DNA of 64,000 nt, from NCBI GenBank assembly GCA_947495555.1, contig CANLZI010000001.1, positions 1,216,861 to 1,280,860 of the forward strand, given 5' to 3'. Positions 42,913 through 53,210 of this stretch are shown here, piece after piece. This DNA is from an uncultured Erythrobacter sp. Lineage in GTDB: Bacteria > Pseudomonadota > Alphaproteobacteria > Sphingomonadales > Sphingomonadaceae. The translations under genes and the position numbers were made by a program. Position 1 is the stretch's first letter. Every line of letters begins with the position of its first letter. Below the pieces are notes generated by a model. That model was given only the letters and a program-made list of their open reading frames with translations, had not been told where the DNA came from and did no database searches.

Positions 42913-44100
42913 TTAAGCGCCGGGCAGATCCAAAATGCGTTTGGAGATGACATTCAGCATCACTTCGCTGGTGCCACCTTCGATCGAGTTCGCCTTGGTT
43001 CGCAGCCAATTGCGCGATGGCTTGCCGCCGCGTGTTTCTTCGCTGTCCCACTCAAGACTGCGCGATCCACCCGCACTCATCATCAATTCGTGACGACGCT
43101 TGTTCAGCTCGGTCCCTGCATATTTCATCATGTTCGGTTGGGCTGGATGCGCCTTGCCGACCTTGATTTCATCAAGGAATTTCTCACCCATGCAGCCATA
43201 AGCCAGCGCATCGACATCGAAGTCAGCCAGGTCTGCGCGCAAAATCGGATCAAGCTCACCCGCGTGGCGTGACATGGCCGCGCCCAAAGTGCCGGTATTG
43301 CCGCCATCGGCGCCAGAAATCATCTCGCGCTCGTGGCCCAGTAGATATTTCGCGACATCCCAGCCGCGGTTGATCTCGCCCACATAGCCGGGGCAATCCT
43401 CGCCGTAGCTTTTGGGCACGCTGGCATCATCAAAGAAGGTTTCGCAAAACGGGCTGTTGCCACTGATCAGCTTGATCGGCTTGGTGGTTACGCCGCCGGC
43501 ATGCATATCAAACAGCATAAAGGTGATGCCTTGGTATTTGCTGTCCTTGTCGGTCCGCACCAGACAGAAAATCCAATCCGCCTTGTCCGCGTAAGAGGTC
43601 CAGATTTTCTGGCCATTGACCACCCAATGATCGCCCTTGTCTTCGCCAAAGGTCTGCATCGACACTAGGTCAGAACCGCTGCCGGGTTCGGAATATCCCT
43701 GACACCAGCGGATCTCTCCGCGCGCGATTTCATTGAGGAAGCGCTTTTTTTGGCCTTCGGTGCCAAAGTGCAGCAAAGCTGGGCCAAGCATCCAAATGCC
43801 AAAGCTTGAAAGTGGAGGGCGAGCGCCGATGCGGTTCATTTCCTGCCGTAGGATCTTTGCCTGTGCCGGGTTAAGGCCAGCGCCGCCATATTCGGTGGGC
43901 CACGCCGGAACGGTGTATCCCTTGTCGCGGCACACTTCGAACCAAGCCTTTTGCGCGTCCGAGGCAAATTCGGCGTTGCGGCCACCCCAGAAAATATCTT
44001 CTTCATCGCGTGCTGGTTGGCGCATTTCGGGCGGACAATTAGCTTCCAGCCATTCTTGGGTTTCCTGTCGGAAGCTCTGCAGCTCAGCGGTCTCGGACAT
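42913..44100 (-). CDS. Acyl-CoA dehydrogenase, catalytic subunit candidate
   Basis: A 395-residue ACAD with the FAD-site signature CQGYSEPGSGSDLVSM and the C-terminal NSIEGGTSEVML, which keeps a glutamate in the catalytic place. It introduces an alpha-beta double bond in an acyl-CoA. It is the first gene of the minus-strand unit with the ACAD at 41698 and the SDR at 40876; 75 bases separate the two ACADs. The chain or ring substrate is not known. Confidence 0.9.
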   Translation of the reverse strand: MSETAELQSFRQETQEWLEANCPPEMRQPARDEEDIFWGGRNAEFASDAQKAWFEVCRDKGYTVPAWPTEYGGAGLNPAQAKILRQEMNRIGARPPLSSFGIWMLGPALLHFGTEGQKKRFLNEIARGEIRWCQGYSEPGSGSDLVSMQTFGEDKGDHWVVNGQKIWTSYADKADWIFCLVRTDKDSKYQGITFMLFDMHAGGVTTKPIKLISGNSPFCETFFDDASVPKSYGEDCPGYVGEINRGWDVAKYLLGHEREMISGADGGNTGTLGAAMSRHAGELDPILRADLADFDVDALAYGCMGEKFLDEIKVGKAHPAQPNMMKYAGTELNKRRHELMMSAGGSRSLEWDSEETRGGKPSRNWLRTKANSIEGGTSEVMLNVISKRILDLPGA

Positions 44101-44312
44101 GGGTCGACTCTCCTGTAAATCTTGTTCGCTTGACGCTTACGTTAGGGTGATTCGCATATCGGCTGCAAGGCGATTTACAGGGGTCCCCCATGCCGTAGCG
44201 TCACAATGACCCCCGTTGACGCAGCCTATCCTTGCCCTAGGCTAGCGAGAAAGTTTTTGGAGAGACTGATGTCAGGATTCGGCGCGGGCGCCCCTTGCGG
44301 GATAGGCAAGCT

Positions 44313-45746
44313 ATGAGCTTTGTCTCTGGCCCAATGCCGATGCGGCTCAAGCTGATCCATGGGTTTGGCGCGGTTGCCTTTGGAGTGAAGGACACCGGGT
44401 TCAGCTTTTTCCTGCTGCTGTATTACAATCAGGTTCTGGGCATGGATGCCGGGCTGGTATCGCTGGCCTTGCTTATTGCGCTGCTGGTGGATGCCGTGGT
44501 CGATCCGATCTTGGGCAATCTGTCTGACCGGACTTACACAAGCTGGGGCCGACGATTGCCGTGGCTTTACGCAGCCCCCATCCCGCTGGCCTTTGCCTGG
44601 ATTTTGATGTGGTCGCCCCCTGGCGCAGAAGCCCCCAGCTTCTTTGGATTGCTGGGTATCGCCATTGTCGTGCGGGTCCTTTTGTCTGCTTGCGAAGTCC
44701 CCTCTGTCTCGCTCTTGCCTGAGATAACGAACGACTATGACGAGCGCACAACGCTGTTCCGATATCGCTATCTATCAGGCTGGTGCGGCGGCATCTTGAT
44801 GATGTTGCTCGCCTATACCGTATTTTTGCCGGGCGCAGACGGATTGCTGCAGCGTGATGGCTATGCGTCATTCGGGATATTCGGTGCGATCCTGATGGCG
44901 ATTTCGGTGCTGGGATCGGCCTTGGGCCAGCATAAATTGGTGGCGCATTTGCCCCAACACAAACCCGAACCCTTCAGCTTCAAAGGTGCATTTGCCGAGA
45001 TTTTCGAAGCCTTTAGCGAGAAAGCCTTCCTGATCTTCGCAGCCGGCGGTTTGGCCGCCTATGTCGCACAAGGGATGAGCTTTTCCATCTCGAACTACGT
45101 CAATGTGTTCGTGTGGCAGTTCGATCAGGCAGCACTGATCGCCTATCCCATTGTGCTGTTCTGTTCCGTCGTGCTGATGTTCTTCATTGTGGGGCCGATG
45201 CATCGCCATCTGGGCAAGCCCAGAAGCGCCGCCATCGCCGCCATTGGCTCGTTCGCCATTCTGTTTTCGCCCTACCTATTCTTGCTGGCCGGGCTCTGGC
45301 CAACACCGGGAACGCTGCCATCGACCGCGCTCTATTATGGCTTCTTATTCTTCGGCAACGCATTGGCTGTGGTGGTGATGATATCGGCATCATCCATGAT
45401 TGCAGAGATTGTAGAGGCCTTTCAGGAACGCACCGGACGCCGGGCTGAAGGGTCATTTTATTCGGGCAATTGGCTGGTGCAGAAATGCGCGACCGGCTTT
45501 GGCATCTTTATCACCGGACAGATCATTGCCGCCTCTCAGCTCGCCAATAACGCTCAGCCTGGCGAAGTGCCGGCATCGGTCATCACCGATATTGTGATAT
45601 ATTTCGGGATCGGATCGGGCCTTTTGGCGCTGGTCTCTGCATTTTGGTTGGGCCGCTTCCCGATCAGCCGCGAAGATCACGAAGCGCGCTTGGCCGCAGG
45701 CATCACGATGCAGCCGTCCCCAAGCAAACCGCCGCCAGCACAATGA
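44313..45746 (+). CDS. GPH-type MFS transporter
   Basis: A 477-residue, 12-helix transporter of the glycoside-pentoside-hexuronide:cation group (MelB-like). The helix 2-3 loop DPILGNLSDRTYTSWGRR is diagnostic. Members in lipid regions carry compounds other than sugars. The ATG at 44313 is preferred to TTG at 44295. It is the first plus-strand gene in front of the ACAD10/11-like set and probably brings in its substrate. Confidence 0.85.
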   Translation: MSFVSGPMPMRLKLIHGFGAVAFGVKDTGFSFFLLLYYNQVLGMDAGLVSLALLIALLVDAVVDPILGNLSDRTYTSWGRRLPWLYAAPIPLAFAWILMWSPPGAEAPSFFGLLGIAIVVRVLLSACEVPSVSLLPEITNDYDERTTLFRYRYLSGWCGGILMMLLAYTVFLPGADGLLQRDGYASFGIFGAILMAISVLGSALGQHKLVAHLPQHKPEPFSFKGAFAEIFEAFSEKAFLIFAAGGLAAYVAQGMSFSISNYVNVFVWQFDQAALIAYPIVLFCSVVLMFFIVGPMHRHLGKPRSAAIAAIGSFAILFSPYLFLLAGLWPTPGTLPSTALYYGFLFFGNALAVVVMISASSMIAEIVEAFQERTGRRAEGSFYSGNWLVQKCATGFGIFITGQIIAASQLANNAQPGEVPASVITDIVIYFGIGSGLLALVSAFWLGRFPISREDHEARLAAGITMQPSPSKPPPAQ

Positions 45747-45854
45747 CAGAAATAAGGCGACCATCAAACTGACAGCTTGGCGCAGCCGACACTCTCTGCC
45801 ACGAGAGAGCCAACATTTTTACCGAGTCAAACAAGACGAGAGAGGATTACTCCC

Positions 45855-47186
45855 ATGGATTTCCAACCCACCGAACGGCAGCAATATTGGCGCGACCGAG
45901 TGCGCGATTTCATCGAAACCCGCATTCGCCCGGCAGTCGACACGTATAAGGCTCAAGATGCCGAGGGCGACCGATGGAAAGTCATTCAAGTGGTCGAAGA
46001 TCTGAAGAAAGAGGCCAAGGCTGCTGGCATCTGGAATCTGTTCATGCCGCCGCGCAATGATGGTCACCATCATGTCGAAGAAAGCTTTGAGTTCGAAGGT
46101 CCAGGTCTGACCAATCTCGAATATGCTTTGTGCGCCGAAGAAATGGGCCGCATCGGCTTCGCTTCCGAAGTGTTCAATTGCTCGGCGCCTGACACTGGCA
46201 ATATGGAAGTGTTCCACCGCTACGGCACGATCGAGCAAAAGGAACAGTGGCTGCGCCCGATCATGAACGGCGAAATCCGCTCGGCATTCTTGATGACAGA
46301 GCCATTCACGGCCAGCTCTGACGCCACCAATATCGAAACCCGGATCGAACGCGATGGCGATGAATATGTGATCAATGGCCGCAAATGGTGGTCATCGGGC
46401 CTTGGCGATCCGCGTTGCAAGGTCTCCATCGTGATGGGCAAGACCGATTTCTCTGCTGGTCGTCATGCACAGCAATCAATGCTGTTGATGCCCAATGATG
46501 CGCCCGGCGTGAACATCATCCGCCACCTTCCTGTGTTCGGTTATGACGATGCTCCGCATGGCCATATGGAAGTGGAACTGAAGGACGTTCGCGTTCCTGT
46601 CACCAATATGTTGCTGGGCGAAGGACGCGGGTTCGAGATCGCTCAAGGGCGCCTCGGCCCAGGCCGCATCCATCACTGCATGCGGACCATTGGCGTTGCA
46701 GAGGAAGCGTTGTCCAAGATGTGTCAGCGTCTGCAAGAGCGCGAAGCTTTCGGTAAGCCGATTTACAAGCATTCGGTTTGGGAAGAGCGCGTCGCGCAAG
46801 CCCGGATCGATATCGACATGACCCGTCTGCTGTGCCTCAAAGCGGCAGACATGATGGACAAGGTCGGCAATAAGGCTGCCAAGCAGGAAATCGCCATGAT
46901 CAAGGTTCAGGCACCCAATATGGCGCTGCGGATCATCGACAATGCGATCCAGGCCCATGGCGGCGGCGGCGTATCGAATGATTACGGTCTGGCCAATGCC
47001 TATGCCCATCAGCGGACCTTGCGTCTGGCCGATGGTCCTGACGAGGTCCACGCACGGTCAATCGCTCGGATGGAATTTGCCAAGCATCTTCCCAAGGAAG
47101 GCCCAACAGCCAACGCTCTGCGCGGCGGAAGTGCCCCTGCGGATAACGATTCGCTTAGCTCAGGCGACATGGGCGCGACCCGCTAA
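45855..47186 (+). CDS. Acyl-CoA dehydrogenase, ACAD10/11 type
   Basis: A 443-residue ACAD. The C-terminal block [20 protein letters not shown] and then [13 protein letters not shown] is the signature of the dehydrogenase domains of ACAD10 and ACAD11. In those, and in the bacterial levulinate enzyme LvaC, the ACAD acts on a phosphorylated 4-hydroxyacyl-CoA and eliminates phosphate. The partner kinase domain is encoded 1.1 kb downstream (48304). The ATG at 45855 follows GAGAGAGGA. Confidence 0.92.
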   Translation: MDFQPTERQQYWRDRVRDFIETRIRPAVDTYKAQDAEGDRWKVIQVVEDLKKEAKAAGIWNLFMPPRNDGHHHVEESFEFEGPGLTNLEYALCAEEMGRIGFASEVFNCSAPDTGNMEVFHRYGTIEQKEQWLRPIMNGEIRSAFLMTEPFTASSDATNIETRIERDGDEYVINGRKWWSSGLGDPRCKVSIVMGKTDFSAGRHAQQSMLLMPNDAPGVNIIRHLPVFGYDDAPHGHMEVELKDVRVPVTNMLLGEGRGFEIAQGRLGPGRIHHCMRTIGVAEEALSKMCQRLQEREAFGKPIYKHSVWEERVAQARIDIDMTRLLCLKAADMMDKVGNKAAKQEIAMIKVQAPNMALRIIDNAIQAHGGGGVSNDYGLANAYAHQRTLRLADGPDEVHARSIARMEFAKHLPKEGPTANALRGGSAPADNDSLSSGDMGATR

Positions 47187-47215
47187 GCCATTTCGACGCA
47201 ATAGGAGAAGACGAT

Positions 47216-48304
47216 ATGGCAAAAGCAGCCATTCTGGAGAAACCCGGCGAAGGGTTGGTCATCAGCGATGTAGAACTCGCTGATCCAGCCCCGCATGAGG
47301 TGTTGATCGACACCAAAGCATGCGGCCTGTGCCATTCCGATCTGCACTTCATTGACGGTGCTTATCCGCATCCTTTGCCCGCCATCCCCGGGCACGAGGC
47401 TGCCGGCGTGGTGCGTGCGGTTGGCAGTGAGGTCAAAACGGTCAAGCCAGGCGATCACGTTGTTTCTTGTCTGTCTGCCTTTTGCGGCCAATGCGAATTT
47501 TGCGTCACCGGGAGAATGGCGCTGTGTCTGGGCGGTGCCACACGGCGCGGCTCGGATGCGGCTCCTCGCATCACACGCCCCGGCGGTGATCCGGTAATGC
47601 AGATGCTCAATCTGTCGGCTTTTTCCGAACAGATGCTGATCCATGAAAATGCCTGTGTGGCGATCGATAAAGACATGCCGTTCGACAGGGCTGCTGTGCT
47701 GGGCTGCGCGGTTACAACCGGTGCCGGCACGATCTTTAACGCTGCCAATGTTACGCCGGGTGAGACCGTCGTTGTGATTGGCTGTGGCGGGGTTGGCCTT
47801 GCCGCCATCAATGCTGCTAAGATCGCCGGTGCGGGCAAGGTCATCGCTGCCGATCCGATTGCCGAAAAGCGCGAGTTGGCTAAAGTATTGGGCGCCACCC
47901 ATACGGTCGATGCATTGGCGGATGACGCGGCCAAACAGATCCTGGAAATATCGGGTGGCGGTGCGCATTACGCCATCGAGGCTGTGGGTCGTCAGGCCTC
48001 TGCCGATCTGGCCGTGGCTTCACTGCGCAGAGGCGGCACCGCGATCATTTTGGGCATGATGCCGCTTGATTGCAAAGTGGGACTTGGGGCCATGGATCTG
48101 CTGTCTGGCAAGAAATTGCAGGGTGCAATCATGGGCGAAAACCACTTCCCCGTCGATCTGCCCCGTCTGGTCGATTTCTACCTGCGCGGGTTGCTCGATC
48201 TGGACACGATCATAGCCGAGCGCATTCCGCTCGACCAGATCAACGCTGGTTTCGACAAGATGCGCGAGGGCCATTCCGCGCGCAGCATTGTGGTGTTCGA
48301 CTGA
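47216..48304 (+). CDS. Zinc-dependent alcohol dehydrogenase
   Basis: A 362-residue medium-chain dehydrogenase. The catalytic zinc site is CGLCHSDLH and GHEAAG; the structural zinc cysteines are CGQCEFCVTGRMALC. The NAD motif is GCGGVGLAAI. It sits between the ACAD and the kinase genes, overlapping the latter by one base (TGATG). In this context it may oxidise a hydroxyacyl or alcohol precursor. Confidence 0.93.
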   Translation: MAKAAILEKPGEGLVISDVELADPAPHEVLIDTKACGLCHSDLHFIDGAYPHPLPAIPGHEAAGVVRAVGSEVKTVKPGDHVVSCLSAFCGQCEFCVTGRMALCLGGATRRGSDAAPRITRPGGDPVMQMLNLSAFSEQMLIHENACVAIDKDMPFDRAAVLGCAVTTGAGTIFNAANVTPGETVVVIGCGGVGLAAINAAKIAGAGKVIAADPIAEKRELAKVLGATHTVDALADDAAKQILEISGGGAHYAIEAVGRQASADLAVASLRRGGTAIILGMMPLDCKVGLGAMDLLSGKKLQGAIMGENHFPVDLPRLVDFYLRGLLDLDTIIAERIPLDQINAGFDKMREGHSARSIVVFD

Positions 48305-49389
48305 TGACAGATACCTCCGAGAACATGATTGATTATGAAAAGGAAATGGTCGGCACCATCGCGGTGGAGGACAAGGACAAGCTTGATCTTGGCGCTCTGA
48401 CCGCATGGTTCGAGGCCAATGTCGAGGGCTATGCCGGTCCGATTTCCTACACCAAGTTCAAAGGTGGCCAGTCCAATCCGACCTATCGGATTGATACGCC
48501 CGGGGCATCCTATGTCTTGCGGCGGCAACCTTTTGGCAAATTGCTGCCCAGCGCGCATGCGGTCGATCGCGAATATAAGGCGATGACAGCTCTCCATCCC
48601 ACCGGCTTTCCGGTGCCGCGCACTTATGGCTTATGCGAAGATCCCGAAGTGCTTGGCTCCAAATTCTTCGTCATGTCTTTGGCCGATGGGCGCAATCTGT
48701 GGAATGGCGCGTTGCCCAACAACACGCCTGACGAGCGCCGCGAAATTTACTTCGCGATGATCGACACCATCGCCGATCTGCACAAAGCCGATATCGATCA
48801 GATTGGGCTGCAAGATTTTGGCAAGCGGGAGGACTATTGCGCTCGCCAGATCAACCGTTGGTCAAAGCAGTATAAATTGTCCGAGACAGAGACCATTCCA
48901 GAGATGGATCGGTTGATCGAATGGCTGCCCGAAACCATTCCAGCCCAGCACGCCAGCAGCGTGGTGCATGGGGATTATCGGCTCGACAATATGATCTTTC
49001 ACAAGACGGAAAACCGCGTGATTGCAGTGCTGGATTGGGAACTTTCGACGCTGGGCGATCCGATCGCGGACTTCAGCTATCTGATGCTCAATTGGTACAA
49101 TGACGCTGACGGCCGGGCTGGCCTGGGCGGCGTTGATATCAAGGCACTGGGCATTCCTTCGGTTGAAGAAGCGGTGGAGCGTTATGTTACGCGAACCGGC
49201 TTCCCCGTTCCGCCGATGGAATGGTATTTCGCCTATAATCTATTCCGGCTGGCCGGGATTATTCAAGGTATCAAGAAACGCGTGATCGATGGCACGGCGT
49301 CTTCGGCCCATGCCAAGAAAACCAGCGAGCGGGTGGTGCCTCTGGTTGAGCACGCCTATCGCTTCGCGCAGGCAGCCGGCCTCAAATAG
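48304..49389 (+). CDS. APH-family acyl-CoA kinase, ACAD10/11 phosphotransferase type
   Basis: A 361-residue aminoglycoside-phosphotransferase-fold kinase. KFKGGQSNPTYRI is the nucleotide loop that ACAD10/11 proteins share, followed by the catalytic HGDYRLDNMIFH and the metal-binding VLDWELSTLGDP. Such proteins phosphorylate the 4-hydroxyl of 4-hydroxyacyl-CoA (compare LvaA), and the ACAD partner then eliminates the phosphate. The start is the ATG overlapping the dehydrogenase stop. Confidence 0.88.
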   Translation: MTDTSENMIDYEKEMVGTIAVEDKDKLDLGALTAWFEANVEGYAGPISYTKFKGGQSNPTYRIDTPGASYVLRRQPFGKLLPSAHAVDREYKAMTALHPTGFPVPRTYGLCEDPEVLGSKFFVMSLADGRNLWNGALPNNTPDERREIYFAMIDTIADLHKADIDQIGLQDFGKREDYCARQINRWSKQYKLSETETIPEMDRLIEWLPETIPAQHASSVVHGDYRLDNMIFHKTENRVIAVLDWELSTLGDPIADFSYLMLNWYNDADGRAGLGGVDIKALGIPSVEEAVERYVTRTGFPVPPMEWYFAYNLFRLAGIIQGIKKRVIDGTASSAHAKKTSERVVPLVEHAYRFAQAAGLK

Positions 49390-49413
49390 CAACCGCCCAA
49401 ATCGGTGCTGTGG

Positions 49414-51825
49414 TTAGAAGTCTGCGGTCAGGCTGACCACGGCCCCGACATCATCGGGACTGGTCGAGTAATGCCCCGGTTGGCGGCGATAGAACACGCT
49501 TGCCCCGGCTTGCCCAAACAGGAATGGCCCGCGCCAGCTCAGCTCGCCCATTAACTCGCGCCCTGCCGGGCTTAGGTTCAAACGCTGGATGCCAAATTGC
49601 GCTGTTTCAGTGGTATAGCTGTAAGAAACCGGCAGATTGAGATCGAGCCCGCCGCCACTGACCCGCAAGGGCTGGCTCAACCGAAGGCCTATCATGTCGC
49701 CGCCAACCAGCGTGTTGGCTTTGCCCAGATCCATCGACCAGGCATTGCTGTAAAGACGCGAGCTGCTGGTGATCACACCATTGGCTTTGGGCAGTGTCAT
49801 ACCTGCACGATACGCTCCGCCGATTTGCCAATCGCGGCCCAATTGTCTGCGCGCAGAAACATCCAGAAAGGCTGTGTTCGCACCGCCATTGCCAATGGCA
49901 TCATGGAAATAGGCGCCCAAAACGGTCTGATCCTCGGCCAACCAGGTCATCCCCAAAGTGGTCTCAACCCCGGCCAGTTTGCGGTCCACTGACAAGCCGA
50001 AACTGCTGGTGGGGCGCGTTTCGCGAATGCCGCCGTAGACTTCACCTGCTTGCCGCACATCACCCAACCAAGCATCACCCAATTGTCCGTGCAGCGTCAG
50101 TCCCCATACCCCCATGCGGTGACGCAAGGCGAAGGAAAGATCGCTGTGCTGGATGAACCCGTCATCACCGCCCGCATCTGGCGCGATGTGAAAGGCTGGC
50201 CGAACGATGGTGCGATCCTGACCCTGCAATTGGGCCACCAATCCGTCCGATCCTTGCGCCAAGGCAAAGCCGATCTGCGTATCGGGCGCTATCCGTGCGG
50301 CAATCCGGGCCGCCAGCACTTGCGCTTGATCGGCCTCGTCCGAGCTAAGCCGCAAGGGTCCGCTCCAATTCAGTCCCGCCGCGCGCGCGCCATCCCCCAC
50401 CCTAAAGGCGAGCGCAAGGGCATCGCTGTTGGAGGTAAGCGAGCGGCCATTGCGAGCAACAGCGCCGCGCAGGCGCGGAGTAATTGCGGCACCGCGCAAC
50501 CGGCCCGACAGATCATAGCTATAGGCGCGATTGTAGCGGTCGAGCACGATGGTCTGAACGCCCTGTCCACCGCCAGCCTGACCCAGCGCATCACCCATCG
50601 CCGGCGATCCAATCGCCACATCATCGGCCGGAGCCAAAATGGTACTGGTTCCCGCCATTGTGGTCGCGCCACTGGGCGCTACCGCCGCAGCGATGTCCAA
50701 TATGCCGCTGCCAAACACATCATCTGAACCAGTTTCGCCAGCATCTCTGGCGGTGTCGATCAAGATATCGACGATCTGGGCCGCTGTCAGATTGGGGAAG
50801 GCTTGCGCCAGCAATGCCACCGCGCCGGAAATCTGTGGGGCTGCAAAACTGGTCCCCGAAAACAGGGTTACAAACTGCGCCCCATTGTCGTTGGTGGTGA
50901 TGAACAATTCGCCATCATCATAGACGCAGCAAACCGCCTCGCCCCGGGCAGAAAGAAAGCTGCTGGCAAAGGTTCCAGCGCGGTTGCTGAATGCTGAAAA
51001 ATTTCCATTCTCATCGACCGAGCCAGCAATAATCACATTGCCATTTCCCGCCTGTACAATGCTGGTGGCAAAGGGATCGGGTTGGTCGGGATCAATATCC
51101 GGTTCTGACCCATCGCCGCCATTGCCCGCGGCAACCACCACAACCACACCGGCATCTGCGGCCCGGCCAATCGCATCCAGCAAGACTCGCGAGGCCGCAC
51201 CTCCGCCCAGGCTGAGATTTACGACCGCAGCCCCAGAATTAATCGCCAAATCGACCCCTGCGGCGATAGAGCGATCATCGAACAGGCAGCCTAGCGATGA
51301 ATCTTCGGGCGTATCTGTGCCGCAAGTTCCCGGTTCGTCACCGCGAATGGCCAAGACCTGCGCGTCAAACGCAATCCCGACTACACCCACATTGTCGCGC
51401 GCAGCGGCAGCGACCAAGGCCACATTTGTGCCGTGATCATCCTCTGCATTGATCGATCGATTGCCGGCAACATCTGTTGAATCAGGATGGATACGCCCGT
51501 CAAATTCCGGGCTATCTATATCGATTCCGGTGTCGACAATCGCAATTGTTGTGCCCTGCCCGGTCGTCCCGTCTTGCCAGGCAGAGATTGCATCGTGAAA
51601 GCCTGCACCATCGGACCGACGCACTTCTGCGGTGTTAAAATTGCTGGTCGGCGTTGGCGTAGGAGTTGGCGTGGGTGTGGGCGTAGGCGTCGGATTTGGA
51701 GTAGGGGTGCTGATGACCGATCCTCCGCCACCGCCACATGCGCTTAGCAAGGCGAAAGAGCTGGCCGCGGCAAAGATGCGAGCGCGGAATGCGAATGTGT
51801 TCGCCTGTGATAAAACCGCTGGCAT
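49414..51825 (-). CDS. Subtilisin-like serine protease autotransporter lipoprotein
   Basis: An 803-residue surface protein. It has a lipobox (LLSAC30), a Thr-Pro repeat linker (41-60), an S8 protease domain with D98 (IVDTGID), H131 (DDHGTNVA) and S326 (SGTSFAAP), and a C-terminal autotransporter barrel ending SLTADF. It should reach the outer membrane, put the protease outside and perhaps cleave itself. A CC pair and several other cysteines in the protease domain are unusual. It is divergent from dapD. Confidence 0.9.
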   Translation of the reverse strand: MPAVLSQANTFAFRARIFAAASSFALLSACGGGGGSVISTPTPNPTPTPTPTPTPTPTPTSNFNTAEVRRSDGAGFHDAISAWQDGTTGQGTTIAIVDTGIDIDSPEFDGRIHPDSTDVAGNRSINAEDDHGTNVALVAAAARDNVGVVGIAFDAQVLAIRGDEPGTCGTDTPEDSSLGCLFDDRSIAAGVDLAINSGAAVVNLSLGGGAASRVLLDAIGRAADAGVVVVVAAGNGGDGSEPDIDPDQPDPFATSIVQAGNGNVIIAGSVDENGNFSAFSNRAGTFASSFLSARGEAVCCVYDDGELFITTNDNGAQFVTLFSGTSFAAPQISGAVALLAQAFPNLTAAQIVDILIDTARDAGETGSDDVFGSGILDIAAAVAPSGATTMAGTSTILAPADDVAIGSPAMGDALGQAGGGQGVQTIVLDRYNRAYSYDLSGRLRGAAITPRLRGAVARNGRSLTSNSDALALAFRVGDGARAAGLNWSGPLRLSSDEADQAQVLAARIAARIAPDTQIGFALAQGSDGLVAQLQGQDRTIVRPAFHIAPDAGGDDGFIQHSDLSFALRHRMGVWGLTLHGQLGDAWLGDVRQAGEVYGGIRETRPTSSFGLSVDRKLAGVETTLGMTWLAEDQTVLGAYFHDAIGNGGANTAFLDVSARRQLGRDWQIGGAYRAGMTLPKANGVITSSSRLYSNAWSMDLGKANTLVGGDMIGLRLSQPLRVSGGGLDLNLPVSYSYTTETAQFGIQRLNLSPAGRELMGELSWRGPFLFGQAGASVFYRRQPGHYSTSPDDVGAVVSLTADF
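51646..51708. repeat. Hexamer tandem repeat coding the Thr-Pro linker
   Basis: About ten copies of a GTNGGN hexamer (plus strand) encode the PT repeats of the protease linker. Since the unit is six bases, gain or loss would change the linker length without breaking the frame. Confidence 0.8.
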
Positions 51826-51977
51826 AATATGCGCCCTTTAACCAAACCCAGATGAACACGAACAGTATGTGCAAGGTTATCGCCTTGGCAAGGATTTAGC
51901 GGCCTTCGCTATTGGCTTTGCGGCGAGTGGGGGCTAGCAGCGCGCTCGAACATCAAAAAACCACCACTGGAGCCGCC

Positions 51978-52817
51978 ATGTCGACCGAACTTGCCCAATT
52001 AATCGAAGCTGCGTGGGAAAACCGCAATGAAGTGACCCCGGCCAGTTTGGACGTTCGGGTCGTGGTTGACGAGGCATTGACCTTGCTCGACTGCGGAACA
52101 GCACGCGTTGCTGAGCCCGATGGCAATGGTGGATGGACCGTCAACCAATGGCTGAAGAAGGCCGTTCTGCTCTCTTTCCGCCTGAACGATAATGTCGTGA
52201 TGGAAGGCGGCAGCGCCGGCGGACCAGCATATGACAAAGTGCCCAGCAAATTTTCCGGATGGGGTGACAACCGCTTTGCCGAGGCAGGTTTCCGCGTGGT
52301 GCCGGGCGCTGTAGCTCGGCGTGGCAGCTTTATCGGCAAGGGCGTGGTGCTGATGCCCAGTTTTGTGAACATTGGCGCCTATGTAGACGAAGGCACGATG
52401 ATAGACACCTGGGCTACGGTTGGCTCTTGCGCGCAGATCGGTAAAAATGTGCATATTTCCGGCGGTGCGGGCATTGGCGGCGTACTGGAACCGCTGCAGG
52501 CCGAACCTGTCATCATTGGCGATGGAGCCTTTATCGGGGCGCGCAGCGAGGTGGCCGAAGGCGTGCGCGTGGGCGAAGGCGCCGTGCTGTCCATGGGCGT
52601 ATATCTGGGCGCCTCGACCAAGATTGTGGATCGCGCCACAGGCGAAATTCATCTTGGCGAAGTGCCTCCTTATGCCGTGGTTGTACCCGGTGCGATGCCA
52701 GGCAAGCCTTTGCCCGATGGTTCCCCAGGCCCCTCGCTATATTGCGCAGTCATTGTCAAAACGGTCGACGCGCAGACGCGGTCTAAGACCGGCATCAACG
52801 AACTTTTACGCGACTGA
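51978..52817 (+). CDS. dapD: Tetrahydrodipicolinate N-succinyltransferase
   Basis: A 279-residue left-handed beta-helix acyltransferase with hexapeptide repeats ([19 protein letters not shown], then [16 protein letters not shown]) and the [18 protein letters not shown] entry. It succinylates tetrahydrodipicolinate in lysine and cell-wall diaminopimelate synthesis. The ATG at 51978 begins the conserved region; the longer frame is not supported. Confidence 0.97.
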   Translation: MSTELAQLIEAAWENRNEVTPASLDVRVVVDEALTLLDCGTARVAEPDGNGGWTVNQWLKKAVLLSFRLNDNVVMEGGSAGGPAYDKVPSKFSGWGDNRFAEAGFRVVPGAVARRGSFIGKGVVLMPSFVNIGAYVDEGTMIDTWATVGSCAQIGKNVHISGGAGIGGVLEPLQAEPVIIGDGAFIGARSEVAEGVRVGEGAVLSMGVYLGASTKIVDRATGEIHLGEVPPYAVVVPGAMPGKPLPDGSPGPSLYCAVIVKTVDAQTRSKTGINELLRD

Positions 52818-52901
52818 CAGACAGCTTAGCCGGAACAATTTGCATGTCTCGCCGTTTTGTTGTTCAACCTATCGCGCAAGGAATAATTCGGGGACCAGAT
52901 A

Positions 52902-53204
52902 ATGCACAAAGAAGGCGATGAAATTCACGTAGAAGATGTCGAAGCGACCGCTGCGACGAGTAACGGTCATTTACGCTGGATACTGGCCATTGGGCTTGTG
53001 CTGGCCATCGGTTTGCTCACAATGATTTGGGTGACAGGCGCGGTGAGCGTTGAAGAACCCGAACCCGTCGCGAAGGTGAGCGAAAACGCACCTGCAGAAG
53101 TCACCGGCACCGATGAAGATCTGGTCACTGCAGAAGTCGTAGATGAAGCAGCGATTGAAGCGGCCGATGCATTGGCAGCCGAAGCGGCCGATACGGGCTC
53201 CTAA
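52902..53204 (+). CDS. Small single-pass membrane protein
   Basis: A 100-residue protein: acidic N-terminus, one helix (WILAIGLVLAIGLLTMIWVT, about 26-45) and a periplasmic Glu/Ala-rich tail (AAIEAADALAAEAADTG). The composition suggests an acidic disordered tail. No family was recognised. Confidence 0.6.
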   Translation: MHKEGDEIHVEDVEATAATSNGHLRWILAIGLVLAIGLLTMIWVTGAVSVEEPEPVAKVSENAPAEVTGTDEDLVTAEVVDEAAIEAADALAAEAADTGS

Positions 53205-53210
53205 GCCACC

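Noticed and set aside
47183..47968. A 261-codon frame opposite the zinc alcohol dehydrogenase
   Set aside because: The dehydrogenase has all zinc and NAD motifs; the opposite frame has none.
51646..51708. CRISPR-like or minisatellite array
   Set aside because: The units are 6-base codon pairs for Thr-Pro in a protein linker, with no spacers.
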